Below, one piece after another: positions 6,960 through 16,031 of a stretch of DNA of 56,756 nt. A model generated the notes under the pieces. It had not been told where the DNA came from and made no database searches. It saw nothing but the letters and a program-made list of their open reading frames with translations. Origin of the DNA: Noviherbaspirillum humi (lineage in GTDB: Bacteria > Pseudomonadota > Gammaproteobacteria > Burkholderiales > Burkholderiaceae_D); assembly GCF_900188095.1 (NCBI RefSeq), contig NZ_FZOT01000022.1, positions 1 through 56,756 on the forward strand, given 5' to 3'. A program made the position numbers and the translations under genes. Within the stretch, counting starts at the first letter, position 1. Each line of letters starts with the position of its first letter.

Positions 6960-9668
6960 TCAGGCTGGAGCCGGCAAGGTGACCGGCGGCGTCGGCGGAT
7001 GTTCGGCAGGCGGCAGCGGCGGCGACACGAGGAAGCCCTGGATCTCGTCGCACCCCAGCGCACGCAAGGTGCTTGCCTGCTGTCGTGTTTCGACGCCCTC
7101 GGCCACGACGCGCATGTCGAGCGAATGTGCCATGGTGATGATGGCATTGAACAACGCGGTACCCTGCTCGGAGTCCTCCAGCCGGGCGGCGAAGGTATGG
7201 TCGACCTTGATCATGTCGAAATCCATCTCCTGAAGCTGCGATAGGGAAGAGTAGCCGGTGCCGAAATCGTCGAGCACGAGCTTGATGCCCATGTTCTGTA
7301 TCGCAGCCAGGGTTTGCAGCACATCTGCTCCATGGCGCGCAACCGAGGCTTCCGTGACTTCGATCTCCACCAGGGAGGGATCGATGCGGCAGCTGCGCAG
7401 CCAGACCGAAAGCGTGTCCGCCAGGCTGCCGCCCTCCAGCTGACGCACGGAAACGTTAATCGAGACGGGCACCAATGGATAGCCGCTCTTCGACCAGTAA
7501 GCCAGCTGGGATATCACCTTCTTGATCACCTGCTCTCCCAGCCTGACGATGAGGCCGGTTTCCTCCGCCAGCGGAATGAACTCGAGCGGTTCCATCAGTC
7601 CCCGCACCGGGTGCACCCAGCGAACCAGCGCTTCCAGCCCGCAGGTGTGGCCATTCCCAGTGTCGACGCGAGGCTGGTAATACATGATGAACTGATCGTA
7701 GTCCAATGCATGCTGCATTTCCCGCATCAGCGCTTCCCGGCTGCTCTCTTCCTCCGCGACGCTGATGTCGAAGAAGCGATAACCGCGCTTGCCGGCTTTC
7801 TTGACCGCATACATCGCGCTGTCGGCATGCTTGAGCAGCGTATCGGAATCCTGGCCATCCTTCGGTGCCACGGCAATGCCGATGGACGCGCCGACCGAGT
7901 GCACGCCCTTGGTAATGCGGAACGGCGGCCGGAACGCTTCCTGGATGCGGTCGGCGACATGGGCGGCATCACGCGAGCCTGCGAGGTTTTCGAGAATGAC
8001 CAGGAATTCATCGCCGCCCAGGCGGACCACCCGATCTTCCGGACGCACCGCCTCACGCAAGCGCCGGGCGGCATGGCAGAGCACTTCATCTCCGGCTTCA
8101 TGGCCCTTGCTGTCGTTGACGCTCTTGAATCCGTCCAGGTCGAGATAGAGCAGGGCGAATTTCTTGCGGGAATGAACCGCTGCTTTGAGCGCATCGGGCA
8201 GAAAGCCGTTGAGCCAATGACGATTCGGTAGACCGGTCAGCGCATCCTCGTTGCCAATGCGCTGCAGTTCGGCGACGTGCGTCTTCGTGTCGCTGATGTC
8301 TCGCATGTTGACCGCCAGGTTGCTTTCCGGGCGCAGGATGCGCAGCTGGGCCCAGCGTGGTCCTTCCCCACCCAGTCCGCCGAGATCGATTTCGCCTTCA
8401 TAATGGCGATTGATCATCGCCCGCTTGAGCACCTCCAGGATGAAGTCACGAGTTTCACCCTGATAGACCTCGCTGACTTTCTTGCCGACCAGGTCGTCGC
8501 GCCGATGGCGTAGGAAATCAGCGCCGCGGTGATTGCAATCGATGATCTTGAAATCGGTCATGTTTCCGCGCGAGTCGTGGACGGGTTCGGCAATGTAAAA
8601 GCCTTCGTTGGCCGCCTCGGTGGCGATGCGGTAGGTATGCTGGATGGTGGCCAGTTCCTGCTGGCGCCGGGCTAGCCTGAGAGAGAGTGCGATGACCAGC
8701 GCGAGGATGGCCAGCACGCCTACCGATACCAGGGCTGCCGTGCTGACGATCTGCTGGCGGCGCTTCAGAAAGGGCGAAAGAAAGCTGTCCTGGTCCACGC
8801 CGGCCAGAGCCATCATGGGATATCGTTCGGTCACTTGCCACGCCACGTAGCGGCTGCGCCCATCCTTGAACCAGTCGATGCCCGGCAGCAGCCTGCTGCC
8901 CGACCGGCTGTCGAATACCGGGTTGGACCGGAACGGCTGATTCTCCGGCAGATACACTTCGTCACCCACGCGCACGATGCGGGGCGAGCCGTCCGGATTG
9001 GTAATGGCCAGCAACCCGTGCCGACCCAGCGTCAGCTTGTCGTAGCCGGCGATGAAATACTGCGGTTGCGCCGACAGCACCACCACGCCCGAAAATCCGC
9101 CGTCCCGGTCGGACAGTCGGCGGGAGAAGGGAATGATGGGCTTGCGGGAGAAAGGGCCGATCTGCGGTGCGCCGACGTAGAACTCGCCATCACGCGCCAA
9201 GTGAAGCGTGAAATAGGGCTGGCCGGCGATATTCACCTTGCTGGGGAAGGGAATGGTCGTCGTGACCAGGTCGCCGCGCCGGTCGATGATGCTGAGATAC
9301 AGCCCGGAATCCGTCGGGTAGAGTCCTTCGGGCGCCACTTTTTCCAGCCGGATCGTGCCGTTGGAGGTTTCCCAGCCATGCTTGATATACAGCGTGATCT
9401 GGTCGATCGATTCCAGCGAGCGGTACAGGTGTCCGGCGTAAGTCCGCGCCAACACCTCCGCTTCCTTCAGGGCGTCGGCTTCCTGTTCGCGCCTTTCCCT
9501 TTCCAGCACGTCGAGCAGGCCCGCCCAGCAAAACAGCATCAGCAGCAGCACAAGCGACGTCCAGATCAAGGATGGCCGCAAATTGGTCCATAAACCGGCA
9601 AGGCGAGGCACCTGGCCCATCGTCGCCGATAGGCGCGCCGTCTTCGCGGAAAGGAAACCCATGGCCAT
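6960..9668 (-). CDS. Membrane-bound dual GGDEF/EAL cyclic-di-GMP enzyme
   Basis: A 902-residue inner-membrane protein. Domain order: transmembrane helix (about 33-53), periplasmic sensor of the Cache/PDC type (about 60-300), second helix (about 310-332), PAS-like domain (about 345-465), GGDEF domain and EAL domain. GGDEF is intact at 551-555, with an RxxD inhibitory site RPED at 542-545. The EAL domain keeps EAL (679-681), DDFGTGYSS (800-808), a KxD motif and VAEGVET. Both cyclase and phosphodiesterase activities are therefore possible; which one dominates cannot be read from sequence. It probably links a periplasmic signal to the motile/sessile switch. Confidence 0.95.
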   Translation of the reverse strand: MAMGFLSAKTARLSATMGQVPRLAGLWTNLRPSLIWTSLVLLLMLFCWAGLLDVLERERREQEADALKEAEVLARTYAGHLYRSLESIDQITLYIKHGWETSNGTIRLEKVAPEGLYPTDSGLYLSIIDRRGDLVTTTIPFPSKVNIAGQPYFTLHLARDGEFYVGAPQIGPFSRKPIIPFSRRLSDRDGGFSGVVVLSAQPQYFIAGYDKLTLGRHGLLAITNPDGSPRIVRVGDEVYLPENQPFRSNPVFDSRSGSRLLPGIDWFKDGRSRYVAWQVTERYPMMALAGVDQDSFLSPFLKRRQQIVSTAALVSVGVLAILALVIALSLRLARRQQELATIQHTYRIATEAANEGFYIAEPVHDSRGNMTDFKIIDCNHRGADFLRHRRDDLVGKKVSEVYQGETRDFILEVLKRAMINRHYEGEIDLGGLGGEGPRWAQLRILRPESNLAVNMRDISDTKTHVAELQRIGNEDALTGLPNRHWLNGFLPDALKAAVHSRKKFALLYLDLDGFKSVNDSKGHEAGDEVLCHAARRLREAVRPEDRVVRLGGDEFLVILENLAGSRDAAHVADRIQEAFRPPFRITKGVHSVGASIGIAVAPKDGQDSDTLLKHADSAMYAVKKAGKRGYRFFDISVAEEESSREALMREMQHALDYDQFIMYYQPRVDTGNGHTCGLEALVRWVHPVRGLMEPLEFIPLAEETGLIVRLGEQVIKKVISQLAYWSKSGYPLVPVSINVSVRQLEGGSLADTLSVWLRSCRIDPSLVEIEVTEASVARHGADVLQTLAAIQNMGIKLVLDDFGTGYSSLSQLQEMDFDMIKVDHTFAARLEDSEQGTALFNAIITMAHSLDMRVVAEGVETRQQASTLRALGCDEIQGFLVSPPLPPAEHPPTPPVTLPAPA

Positions 9669-10418
9669 TGGCTGGTAGATGCCGATATGAAGATTCGTTT
9701 ATCTCATAGCACCTTGACATCATTGCGACTCGGTTTTCTACCAAAAGTTTGCGAAATAACATGTCGGAATCGGGAAGAAAAAATCGAGCGGTGAGGTTGT
9801 CGTAAGCCCGCAAGCAAAGAAATGAGCGGGGTGTCATTAAACGCCGCACCAAACTCCGTACAGCCCCTTTTTGTGCGTTACACCAAGGAAAACGCATGTT
9901 TTCGGTTCTTCCACTTCCGCACTGTTGATTCTTATGACAGACAGAAGCGAAGGAACCCCTCCAGTACTCAAGTGGTGCCTTGTCGCGCATGACACCCTTG
10001 CCGGCGACCTTGTCTATCTGCAAAGGCAAACCTCCGCTGTTACCCAGTCTTTGGAACAGCTGCTGAAGCGGTATGCGACGTTGGACCAGATGCGGGAACG
10101 GCTCAATGCGAGCAGCGCATTACGATGGCAGTATGAAACGGAAAAGCGTGCGCGGATGGGAGCATTGGACGCCGCCATCGCACTGGGCAGCGAAAACCGG
10201 CCAATCCGGAGGCGGCGGTTTTATTCGAGCTCACCGTCCCAACTTCCAGGAGCGCGGAGCCTACTTGGCATTCCTGAAGAATTTCATTCAGCTGACAGCC
10301 CCGGGTCTTCGTCGCTTTTGATCATCGAATCGGCAGGAATAGGTTTTGATGCCAAGGCATTGAGATTGAGAACCAGCCCTGTCTTTGTGCCCGCTTATTG
10401 AGTTGTCTTACGGGTACG
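9669..10418. other. Intergenic region with a doubtful open frame
   Basis: An open plus-strand frame from ATG 9934 to 10401 starts TDRSEGTPPVLKWCLVAHD and has a helical middle (SLEQLLKRYATLDQMRERL). It has no clear ribosome binding site and loses coding character after about 10200. Another frame there reads IRAHRPNFQERGAYLAFLK up to 10321. This could be a frameshifted small gene. Otherwise the region carries the divergent upstream side of the GGDEF-EAL gene. Confidence 0.3.
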
Positions 10419-12434
10419 TCAATGCAGAACTTTGAACACCTCGGTAAGCGCATGGATGTTGACTGGCTTGACAAAATGGTGGTCGAAGCCGGCCGCCGCA
10501 GATTTTTGCCTATCCTGCTCTTGGCCATAACCGGTAACTGCCGCGAAGACTGCCTTTTCCATTCCCTGGCAGGAGCGCAGCCGCTGGACCAGTTCGTATC
10601 CGTCCATACCGGGAAGGCCGATATCCAGGACATAGGCATCGAATTTCTCGCGCTGCACGCGCGCCAACGCAGCACCCGGTTCAAACTCCACCGCCACCTC
10701 ATTTCCCATCATTTTCAGCAGCGTGGCGGTGGACTCGGCCGCATCCATGTTGTCGTCAACGACCAAAATGCGCAGCTTCCTTGAAGGTGGCTGCGGGGTG
10801 GGCCTTGCCATGCCGACGGGTTCCTCGGCTTTGTAGACCCGGGGCAGACGGACGACGAATTCGCTCCCCTGGCTAGGGCCGGCACTCTTGGCGATCACGG
10901 TTCCATGATGTTGCTCGACCAGGCTTTTCACCAAGGCCAGCCCGATGCCCAAACCGCCCTGTGAACGTTCTACCGTTCGTTCCCCCTGCTGGAATAGGTC
11001 GAAAACGTTCTGCAAGAGGTCTGGTTTCATGCCAAGGCCGTCATCGCTGACGGACAAGATGACTTCGCTCTGGCTAGCCGCCATCCTGAGGGTGATGTTG
11101 CCGCCTGCGGGCGTGTATTTCGCGGCGTTGTCGAGCAGATTGGTTAGCACCTGAACTAAGCGCTTCTGGTCTCCCATGACAAATACCGCTTCCGGCGCAA
11201 GATGCATCACCAAGTGATGCTTGTGCTGTTCCACTAATGGCCGCACTTGCTCGGCGGCGTCCGCGACGACTTGCTTGACGTCGAACAGCGCGCTTTCGAG
11301 CTGGATGGTGCCCCGCGTCACGCGGGCGACATCCAGCAAGTCCGTCACCAAGCTGCTCAGGTGGTCGACCTGGCGTCGGATGATGTCGGCGGTTTTCTGC
11401 ACCTGTGCGTCTGCCGCCTTGGTCATGGAAAGCAGATCAGCGGCCGCACTGATAGGCGCAAGGGGATTTCGCAATTCATGCGCAAGCATCGCTAAAAATT
11501 CATCCTTGCGATGATTGGCTTCCCGCAGCAGCTCTTCAGCCCGCTTTTGCGCCTGGATGTCTGTATTGGTGCCCATCCATTTGATTATGTTGCCGCTCCC
11601 ATCGCGAACCGGCAAACCGCGGGCCAGGGTCCAGCGATATTCTCCCGAATGGTGCCGGACCCGATATGTGGTTTCATAGGGAACACCGTTTGCCACGCTG
11701 TGGCTCCAAGCTTCGAAGGCTTGCTTCTGGTCTTCAGGGTGAATCAAATCTGCCCACGCGTCTCCAGACGTGCTCCCACGCGGTACGCCGGCGTAGTCGA
11801 ACAATTGGTCGTTATGGTAGTCAACAAACCCGTCCGGCCTCGCGGTCCAAACCAATTGGGGCATGGCATTGGTTATGGTGCGGAATTTCGCTTCGCTCTC
11901 ATGCAGTTCGCGGGTAATGCGATTGCGTTCAATGGACTCCCAGCAGCGATTGGCCACCATACTGATTAGCCGTATCTCGGCTGCTTGCCACTGGCGCGAT
12001 GACACCTGATGCACCGCCATGCCGGCCACGAACTTGCCAGCCTTGATGATGGGAATGGAAACCACAGAACGAATCTGCAACTGTCGATAGACGTCGCGTA
12101 CCTGCGCTACGCGGTCATCCGTCTCCGCGTCTTCAACGACGTATGGCACGCCACTATGGCAGAGCCTTACGTATTCGGCACCGAAGGCGGATATGTCATA
12201 ACGGCCGACGATGGTGGGCACACCATTGGTGTAATTGCCAGTCAAGTTGAAGGTGGTCTGGTCAGCCTCGACGTCTGCATAGGCGCACCGGTTGGCGCCC
12301 AAATGTTGTCCGAGGAACGTGGCCGCAGCGAGCGTGATTTCGGCCGGGTCTACCAGGTGCCGTACCAGGTCGTCCAGCTCCACCAGGAACCGGTATTCGG
12401 CAATTTCGCTCCGGAGAGACTCAATATGTTCCAT
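10419..12434 (-). CDS. Hybrid histidine kinase (GAF-PAS-HisKA-HATPase-REC)
   Basis: A 671-residue soluble hybrid sensor kinase without transmembrane helices. A GAF domain spans about 15-170 and a PAS domain about 185-295 (AMPQLVWTARPDGFVDYHND). The phospho-acceptor His is at 319 in LAHELRNPLAP. The ATPase domain keeps the N box (NLLDNAAKYTPAG), G1 (SVSDDGLGM) and G2 (GGLGIGLALVKSLVEQHHG). A C-terminal receiver (about 552-670) has DD in ILVVDDN, the acceptor Asp in YVLDIGLPGMDGYEL and the conserved KP. It should sense a cytoplasmic signal and pass phosphate internally to the receiver. No partner regulator is adjacent. Confidence 0.94.
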   Translation of the reverse strand: MEHIESLRSEIAEYRFLVELDDLVRHLVDPAEITLAAATFLGQHLGANRCAYADVEADQTTFNLTGNYTNGVPTIVGRYDISAFGAEYVRLCHSGVPYVVEDAETDDRVAQVRDVYRQLQIRSVVSIPIIKAGKFVAGMAVHQVSSRQWQAAEIRLISMVANRCWESIERNRITRELHESEAKFRTITNAMPQLVWTARPDGFVDYHNDQLFDYAGVPRGSTSGDAWADLIHPEDQKQAFEAWSHSVANGVPYETTYRVRHHSGEYRWTLARGLPVRDGSGNIIKWMGTNTDIQAQKRAEELLREANHRKDEFLAMLAHELRNPLAPISAAADLLSMTKAADAQVQKTADIIRRQVDHLSSLVTDLLDVARVTRGTIQLESALFDVKQVVADAAEQVRPLVEQHKHHLVMHLAPEAVFVMGDQKRLVQVLTNLLDNAAKYTPAGGNITLRMAASQSEVILSVSDDGLGMKPDLLQNVFDLFQQGERTVERSQGGLGIGLALVKSLVEQHHGTVIAKSAGPSQGSEFVVRLPRVYKAEEPVGMARPTPQPPSRKLRILVVDDNMDAAESTATLLKMMGNEVAVEFEPGAALARVQREKFDAYVLDIGLPGMDGYELVQRLRSCQGMEKAVFAAVTGYGQEQDRQKSAAAGFDHHFVKPVNIHALTEVFKVLH

Positions 12435-12870
12435 AAGTTGGCAACGATTTCAAACGATGCCAAAGGGCATGATTTTTGTTGAGCAGGGCGGTCAATCATA
12501 CCGGCTTTCCAGAGTGGAAGTGGCGGCCCCGTTTTAGCCAACAGAAACCAATTTGAGGCGCGGAGTCTTGAAGCACTGCATAGCGCCGATAACCGAATGG
12601 GTTTGCGCTTTCATCAACCTTATTTCAGGTCAGTCGAACGTGCCAGGCACGAGGCAAAGCTCGTTTGTCACAGCCAAAGGCTTGCCTGTTACACAATAGA
12701 AGAATCCTGCTCCTTGCTTTCTCGGGCACGGAAGAAGGGCACCGTTTTCAGTAGGTGTCGAAGTGGATTTTTTATTTCCGCCGCATTGCCGCATCTGGCC
12801 TAGGAAAGCTTTAATTTCAAAAAAATAGAAGAATTGAGCCCGTGCTTAATCAAACCCAATGAGCGAAAAA

Positions 12871-12893
12871 AAGCCCCAGCAGGGCTGGGGCTT
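12871..12893 (-). terminator. Rho-independent terminator (distal)
   Basis: AAGCCCCAGC, a 3-base loop, then GCTGGGGCTT form a perfect 10-bp stem. Read on the minus strand it is followed by a run of T (plus-strand As at 12866-12870). It probably backs up the proximal terminator of the PIN-like gene. Confidence 0.8.
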
Positions 12894-13002
12894 AATGGTT
12901 ACCTTGCAACCAGAGGAGACACGCTTCATTAATGCAAGTAACGGGCCAGTTCCGAGTGCGTATGGATCCCCGCTTCGCGGGCTGAATCCGTGCAAAAAGA
13001 GA

Positions 13003-13029
13003 AAAGGCGCACGAAAGTCGTGCGCCTTT
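13003..13029 (-). terminator. Rho-independent terminator of the PIN-like gene
   Basis: AAAGGCGCACGA and TCGTGCGCCTTT form a perfect 12-bp stem around a 3-base loop. On the minus strand it is followed by TCTCTTTTTG. It lies about 80 bases past the stop of the 13110-13670 gene. Confidence 0.8.
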
Positions 13030-13109
13030 GGCATGAAGCTGGTGCAGCCTGGAGCTGGCCAGCATCCGCGTGGTTGAATCAGGCAGACACTGCTGGCGTG
13101 ATGCGGAAA

Positions 13110-13670
13110 TCAAGCCCGATGCGACCGCCCCAGGTTCATCAGGCGCTGCAGCAGCGCATCCACCATCGGTTTGACTTGCCGGCTGCGCAGCTTTTCCAGA
13201 TAGCCGGAAGTCGAAAATACCAGGACGCTTTCCGGAAGTCGCGCCAACAGTGCCGGCAGGGCGGGCGTGTCGTCGCATAGCACGATCAATGCGCCCGCCG
13301 TGGTGGCGCAGCCTGCGGGCTCCACGGTCGCCGCTTCCGCATCGCGCTGCAATTCCCGGCCGATGACTTCCCACGCCGCCAATTCGCAGCGGTTATTGTC
13401 GGGTTTCATGGCTCGTGTCCTGAGCACCGCATACTCCTCGAATTCCTCGGTTGCGCGCACGAAAACCTGACCGGATTCATTGGCCCGGATCCACTCCAGC
13501 GCATCGACCGCACCGGGCTGATCGATGCGCTGGATCAGTTCGTGACGCACCATGTCTGGCACAAGGATGCTGATGGCTGGCATCAGCATGAGCAGCGTAT
13601 CGAGTTCGTCGGCTGCAGCAAGGGAAATGAGCGGCGCCGGGCCGGCGACGATGAGACGGGCGTTTGACAT
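13110..13670 (-). CDS. PIN-like domain protein behind a LexA box
   Basis: A 186-residue protein; the start MSNARLIVAG at 13670 is preferred to upstream in-frame starts because the homology-like region begins there. The fold pattern matches PIN-like proteins of the DUF3368 sort: a first strand LIVAGPAPLISLAAADELD, ILVPDMVRHEL with a conserved Glu, CELAAWEVIGREL with a second Glu, and LIVLCDDTPAL with a late Asp pair. The first catalytic Asp expected after strand one is Gly here, so nuclease activity is uncertain. A near-consensus LexA box lies 60 bases upstream. No antitoxin-like partner is adjacent. It stands alone and ends at tandem terminators. Confidence 0.65.
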   Translation of the reverse strand: MSNARLIVAGPAPLISLAAADELDTLLMLMPAISILVPDMVRHELIQRIDQPGAVDALEWIRANESGQVFVRATEEFEEYAVLRTRAMKPDNNRCELAAWEVIGRELQRDAEAATVEPAGCATTAGALIVLCDDTPALPALLARLPESVLVFSTSGYLEKLRSRQVKPMVDALLQRLMNLGRSHRA

Positions 13671-13729
13671 GGGGCGCTGGAAAATAATTAGTCGGACAAG
13701 AATGAAGCTGAAAAAGCACAAATCATGTG

Positions 13730-13745
13730 CTGTATGCATATACAG
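13730..13745 (-). promoter_or_regulatory. LexA (SOS) box
   Basis: CTGTATGCATATACAG fits CTGT-N8-ACAG exactly. On the minus strand the flanks extend the match to TACTGTATATGCATACAGCA, three differences from the E. coli consensus. It lies 60 bases upstream of the start of the PIN-like gene, in the range for overlap with its promoter. Confidence 0.7.
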
Positions 13746-13916
13746 TATATAGCCTGTTTTGCAGATTTCGCCAGTCATTCTTTTGGTCAAGCCGTCGCCG
13801 CCGGCGCCGGCCGCGTTGAATGCAGGCACCTGCATGGAAGTGGCACAATGAGGCGTTTACCTTCCTATCATGGGAAGGATTAATCTGGCATTCACCAGCA
13901 ATGTGGAGACAACGCA

Positions 13917-14330
13917 ATGAACATCGGCGAAGCGGCGCAGGCATCCGGCGTTACGGCAAAAATGATTCGGTATTACGAAAGCGTCGGCCTGCTCGAGGCG
14001 GCAAGCCGTACTCCTGCCGGCTATCGGCAGTACGACAAGAACGCGGTGCAGACCCTGCGCTTCATCCGTCGTTCGCGCGATCTCGGCTTTTCGCTGGAGC
14101 GCATCAAGATGCTGCTTGGACTGTGGGAGGATCGCGGACGCAAGAGCGCCGAAGTCAAGCAGCTGGCGCGCCAGTACATCGATGAACTTGACCGGGAGAT
14201 CGGCAAGCTGCAGTCGATACGCGACGAGTTGCAGCATCTGGCGGACTGCTGCCATGGAAACCAGCGGCCGGAATGTCCCATCCTCGACGATCTTGCAACG
14301 CATCGTGCCGGGGCCACACAGCCTGGTTGA
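13917..14330 (+). CDS. cueR: Cu(I)-responsive MerR-family regulator
   Basis: A 137-residue MerR-family activator. The N-terminal winged helix-turn-helix reads MNIGEAAQASGVTAKMIRYYES and is followed by a long dimerisation helix (about 75-108). The metal-binding loop is CCHGNQRPECPIL: two cysteines spaced as in CueR, which binds Cu(I) through two Cys. Such proteins activate copA-type copper efflux genes by twisting a 19-20-bp promoter spacer. No copper ATPase or chaperone gene is adjacent, so the target lies elsewhere. GGAGA precedes the ATG. Confidence 0.88.
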   Translation: MNIGEAAQASGVTAKMIRYYESVGLLEAASRTPAGYRQYDKNAVQTLRFIRRSRDLGFSLERIKMLLGLWEDRGRKSAEVKQLARQYIDELDREIGKLQSIRDELQHLADCCHGNQRPECPILDDLATHRAGATQPG

Positions 14331-14616
14331 TGTGGATTGCGGCGCATCCGGAGCCGAGTTTGCGGCCGAAGCCGGCGGCGACCTAACGGGCCTGCCATCA
14401 GGCCGTGTTGCGGAGCGGTGCAATACGCATCGATGAGCCGGCGGGCACCTTCGCGCCGCTGGGCAAGGGCCAAGGAGGCCGGTCCGATGGCCGCCGCGTG
14501 GCGCCAATCGAACGCGCTCCGGGCGCGCCGGTAACACCCTGTAAATTCCTCAAGCCGCCGGACGCCGCCTCTGGTCTAATGTAAGTGCAGCCACCACCCA
14601 TCCGGAAAGCGTATTG

Positions 14617-15597
14617 ATGAATGCACACAGCGCCGTCGTGAGTTGTTCGGTCTACAAGAACGGCAGAAAACTGGGAGACGTTTCGCTCGACGCCATCAGC
14701 GAGCATTTGAAGGAGCCCGACACCTTCGTCTGGGTCGGCTTGCTGGAACCCGACGAAGAGCTGCTGCGCATGATGCAGGACGAGTTCGAGCTGCATGAGC
14801 TGGCGGTGGAGGATGCCCGCAATGCCCACCAGCGGCCCAAGCTGGAAGAGTATGGGGAAACGCTGTTCGTGGTGCTCCATACCGCCCACCTGATTGAGCG
14901 CACCATCCACTTCGGCGAAACCCATATCTTCGTCGGCCCGCGCTTCGTGCTTACCGTGCGCCACGGACCTTCCATCGGCTACCGGCGCGTGCGGGAACGC
15001 TGCGAAAGCCTGCCGGAGCGGCTCGCCACCGGACCGGGCTACGTCCTGTATGCCATCATCGATTTCGTGGTCGACCAGTACCAGCCTTGCATGGATAACC
15101 TGCAGTCCCGTTTCCGCTACCTGGAGGAGGAACTGTTCAGCCCGACTTCGCAGAACGATTATTTGCAGGATTTCTACCAGATCAAAAACGAACTGCTGGG
15201 GCTGGAGTCGGCGGCTTCGCCGCTGATCGACGTCTGCAACCGGCTGCTGCGCTTCCACGGCGAGATCGTTCCCAAGGAAAGCCGGGTGTATTACCGCGAC
15301 ATCCTCGATCACGTGTCGCGCATCGTCCAGACCAGCGACCGCATGCGGGAGATGATCAATGCGGCGATGCAGGTGGCGCTGGCCGGCATCACCATTCGCC
15401 AGAACGAAGTCGTCAAGCGTCTCGCCAGCTGGGGTGCCATCCTGGCAGTGCCCACCATGATGTTCAGCCTGTACGGCATGAATTTCCACACCATGCCGGA
15501 GCTGGACTGGAAGTACGGGTATCCGACGGTGCTGGCGACGGTCACCATCGGCTGCGTCATCCTGTACCGGCGTTTCCGGCGCATCGGCTGGCTGTAG
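14617..15597 (+). CDS. corA: CorA-family Mg2+/Co2+ transporter
   Basis: A 326-residue inner-membrane protein. The N-terminal cytoplasmic domain includes FVWVGLLEPDEELLR and HELAVEDARNAHQRPKLEEY, which are characteristic of CorA. Two C-terminal helices follow (about 265-290 and 302-320), separated by the signature GMN in MFSLYGMNFHTMPEL, which forms the ion selectivity filter. The C-terminus RRFRRIGWL is basic, as usual. I chose ATG 14617; a TTG one codon earlier is also possible. Length is normal for the family. Confidence 0.93.
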   Translation: MNAHSAVVSCSVYKNGRKLGDVSLDAISEHLKEPDTFVWVGLLEPDEELLRMMQDEFELHELAVEDARNAHQRPKLEEYGETLFVVLHTAHLIERTIHFGETHIFVGPRFVLTVRHGPSIGYRRVRERCESLPERLATGPGYVLYAIIDFVVDQYQPCMDNLQSRFRYLEEELFSPTSQNDYLQDFYQIKNELLGLESAASPLIDVCNRLLRFHGEIVPKESRVYYRDILDHVSRIVQTSDRMREMINAAMQVALAGITIRQNEVVKRLASWGAILAVPTMMFSLYGMNFHTMPELDWKYGYPTVLATVTIGCVILYRRFRRIGWL

Positions 15598-15659
15598 GAG
15601 CCAGGCCGGACCGTGGCATGCCTGCCAGGGCTTGCGGAAAATGGGGCCAGCTTACAGAG

Positions 15660-15887
15660 TCATCGTCGTACTACGGCGCAGGCAGCGAAGAAGGCATCGG
15701 CGGCGGATTTTTGCATCAGGCCGGCATGCTCCATCGCGGTGGCATAGCCCTGCAGGAACTCCAGGCGCGACTTGACCTCTGCATGCTTGGCGTTGAGCGC
15801 CTGGGCATCGCCGCGCTTGAGGGCGGCGGCCAGTTCATCGCCGGTGATGCGGCACTGGTGGGCGCAATAGAGCAGTTCGACGATGTT
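15660..15887 (-). pseudogene. 5'-truncated host protein fragment at the prophage edge
   Basis: On the minus strand the frame reads NIVELLYCAHQCRITGDELA, then KRGDAQALNAKHAEVKSRLE, and ends FFAACAVVRR before TGA at 15660-15662. It has strong coding character, but an in-frame TGA at 15888-15890 directly precedes it and there is no start codon. This is what is expected if the prophage replaced or separated the 5' part of a host gene. The family is not recognised; it looks all-helical. Confidence 0.5.
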
Positions 15888-15978
15888 TCACCCCGTTCAT
15901 TCTCGTCTTAAAATCAACGACTTAGCTATTTCCGCTAGTTTCCATTAGTCCATTTCCGTTTCTCCGCAGCCACGAAAT

Positions 15979-16010
15979 TTGTTGGTATTATTCGTGCCTC
16001 GTACCAACAA
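15979..16010. repeat. 9-bp inverted repeat upstream of the integrase
   Basis: TTGTTGGTA (15979-15987) and TACCAACAA (16002-16010) are perfect inverted copies 14 bases apart. A further ATACCAAC occurs just before the integrase start. Candidate operator or arm-type recombinase site. Confidence 0.55.
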
Positions 16011-16031
16011 GCTCAGCACGGAGATACCAAC

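Larger units (their letters stand above)
12435..13109. other. Intergenic region with two minus-strand terminators
   Basis: Bases 12435-12840 hold nothing I can identify beyond the upstream region of the histidine kinase. From 12841 on there are two strong hairpins, listed separately, downstream of the minus-strand PIN-like gene. A short CCCGC-TTC-GCGGG hairpin lies between them near 12969. Confidence 0.6.
15598..16031. other. Junction between host chromosome and prophage
   Basis: It contains the truncated minus-strand frame at 15660-15887 and then AT-richer sequence leading to the integrase. Two ATTTCCG direct repeats (15928-15934 and 15952-15958) and a 9-bp inverted repeat (15979-16010) lie before the integrase. 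These could be integrase or excisionase arm sites. I could not define attL. Confidence 0.5.

Noticed and set aside
13110-13835. Longer start for the PIN-like protein
   Set aside because: The extra 55 residues lie over the LexA box and promoter and are not protein-like; MSNARLIVAG at 13670 fits the fold start.
14398-15489. 363-residue minus-strand open frame opposite CorA
   Set aside because: CorA signature motifs are on the plus strand; this frame has no motif or start signal.
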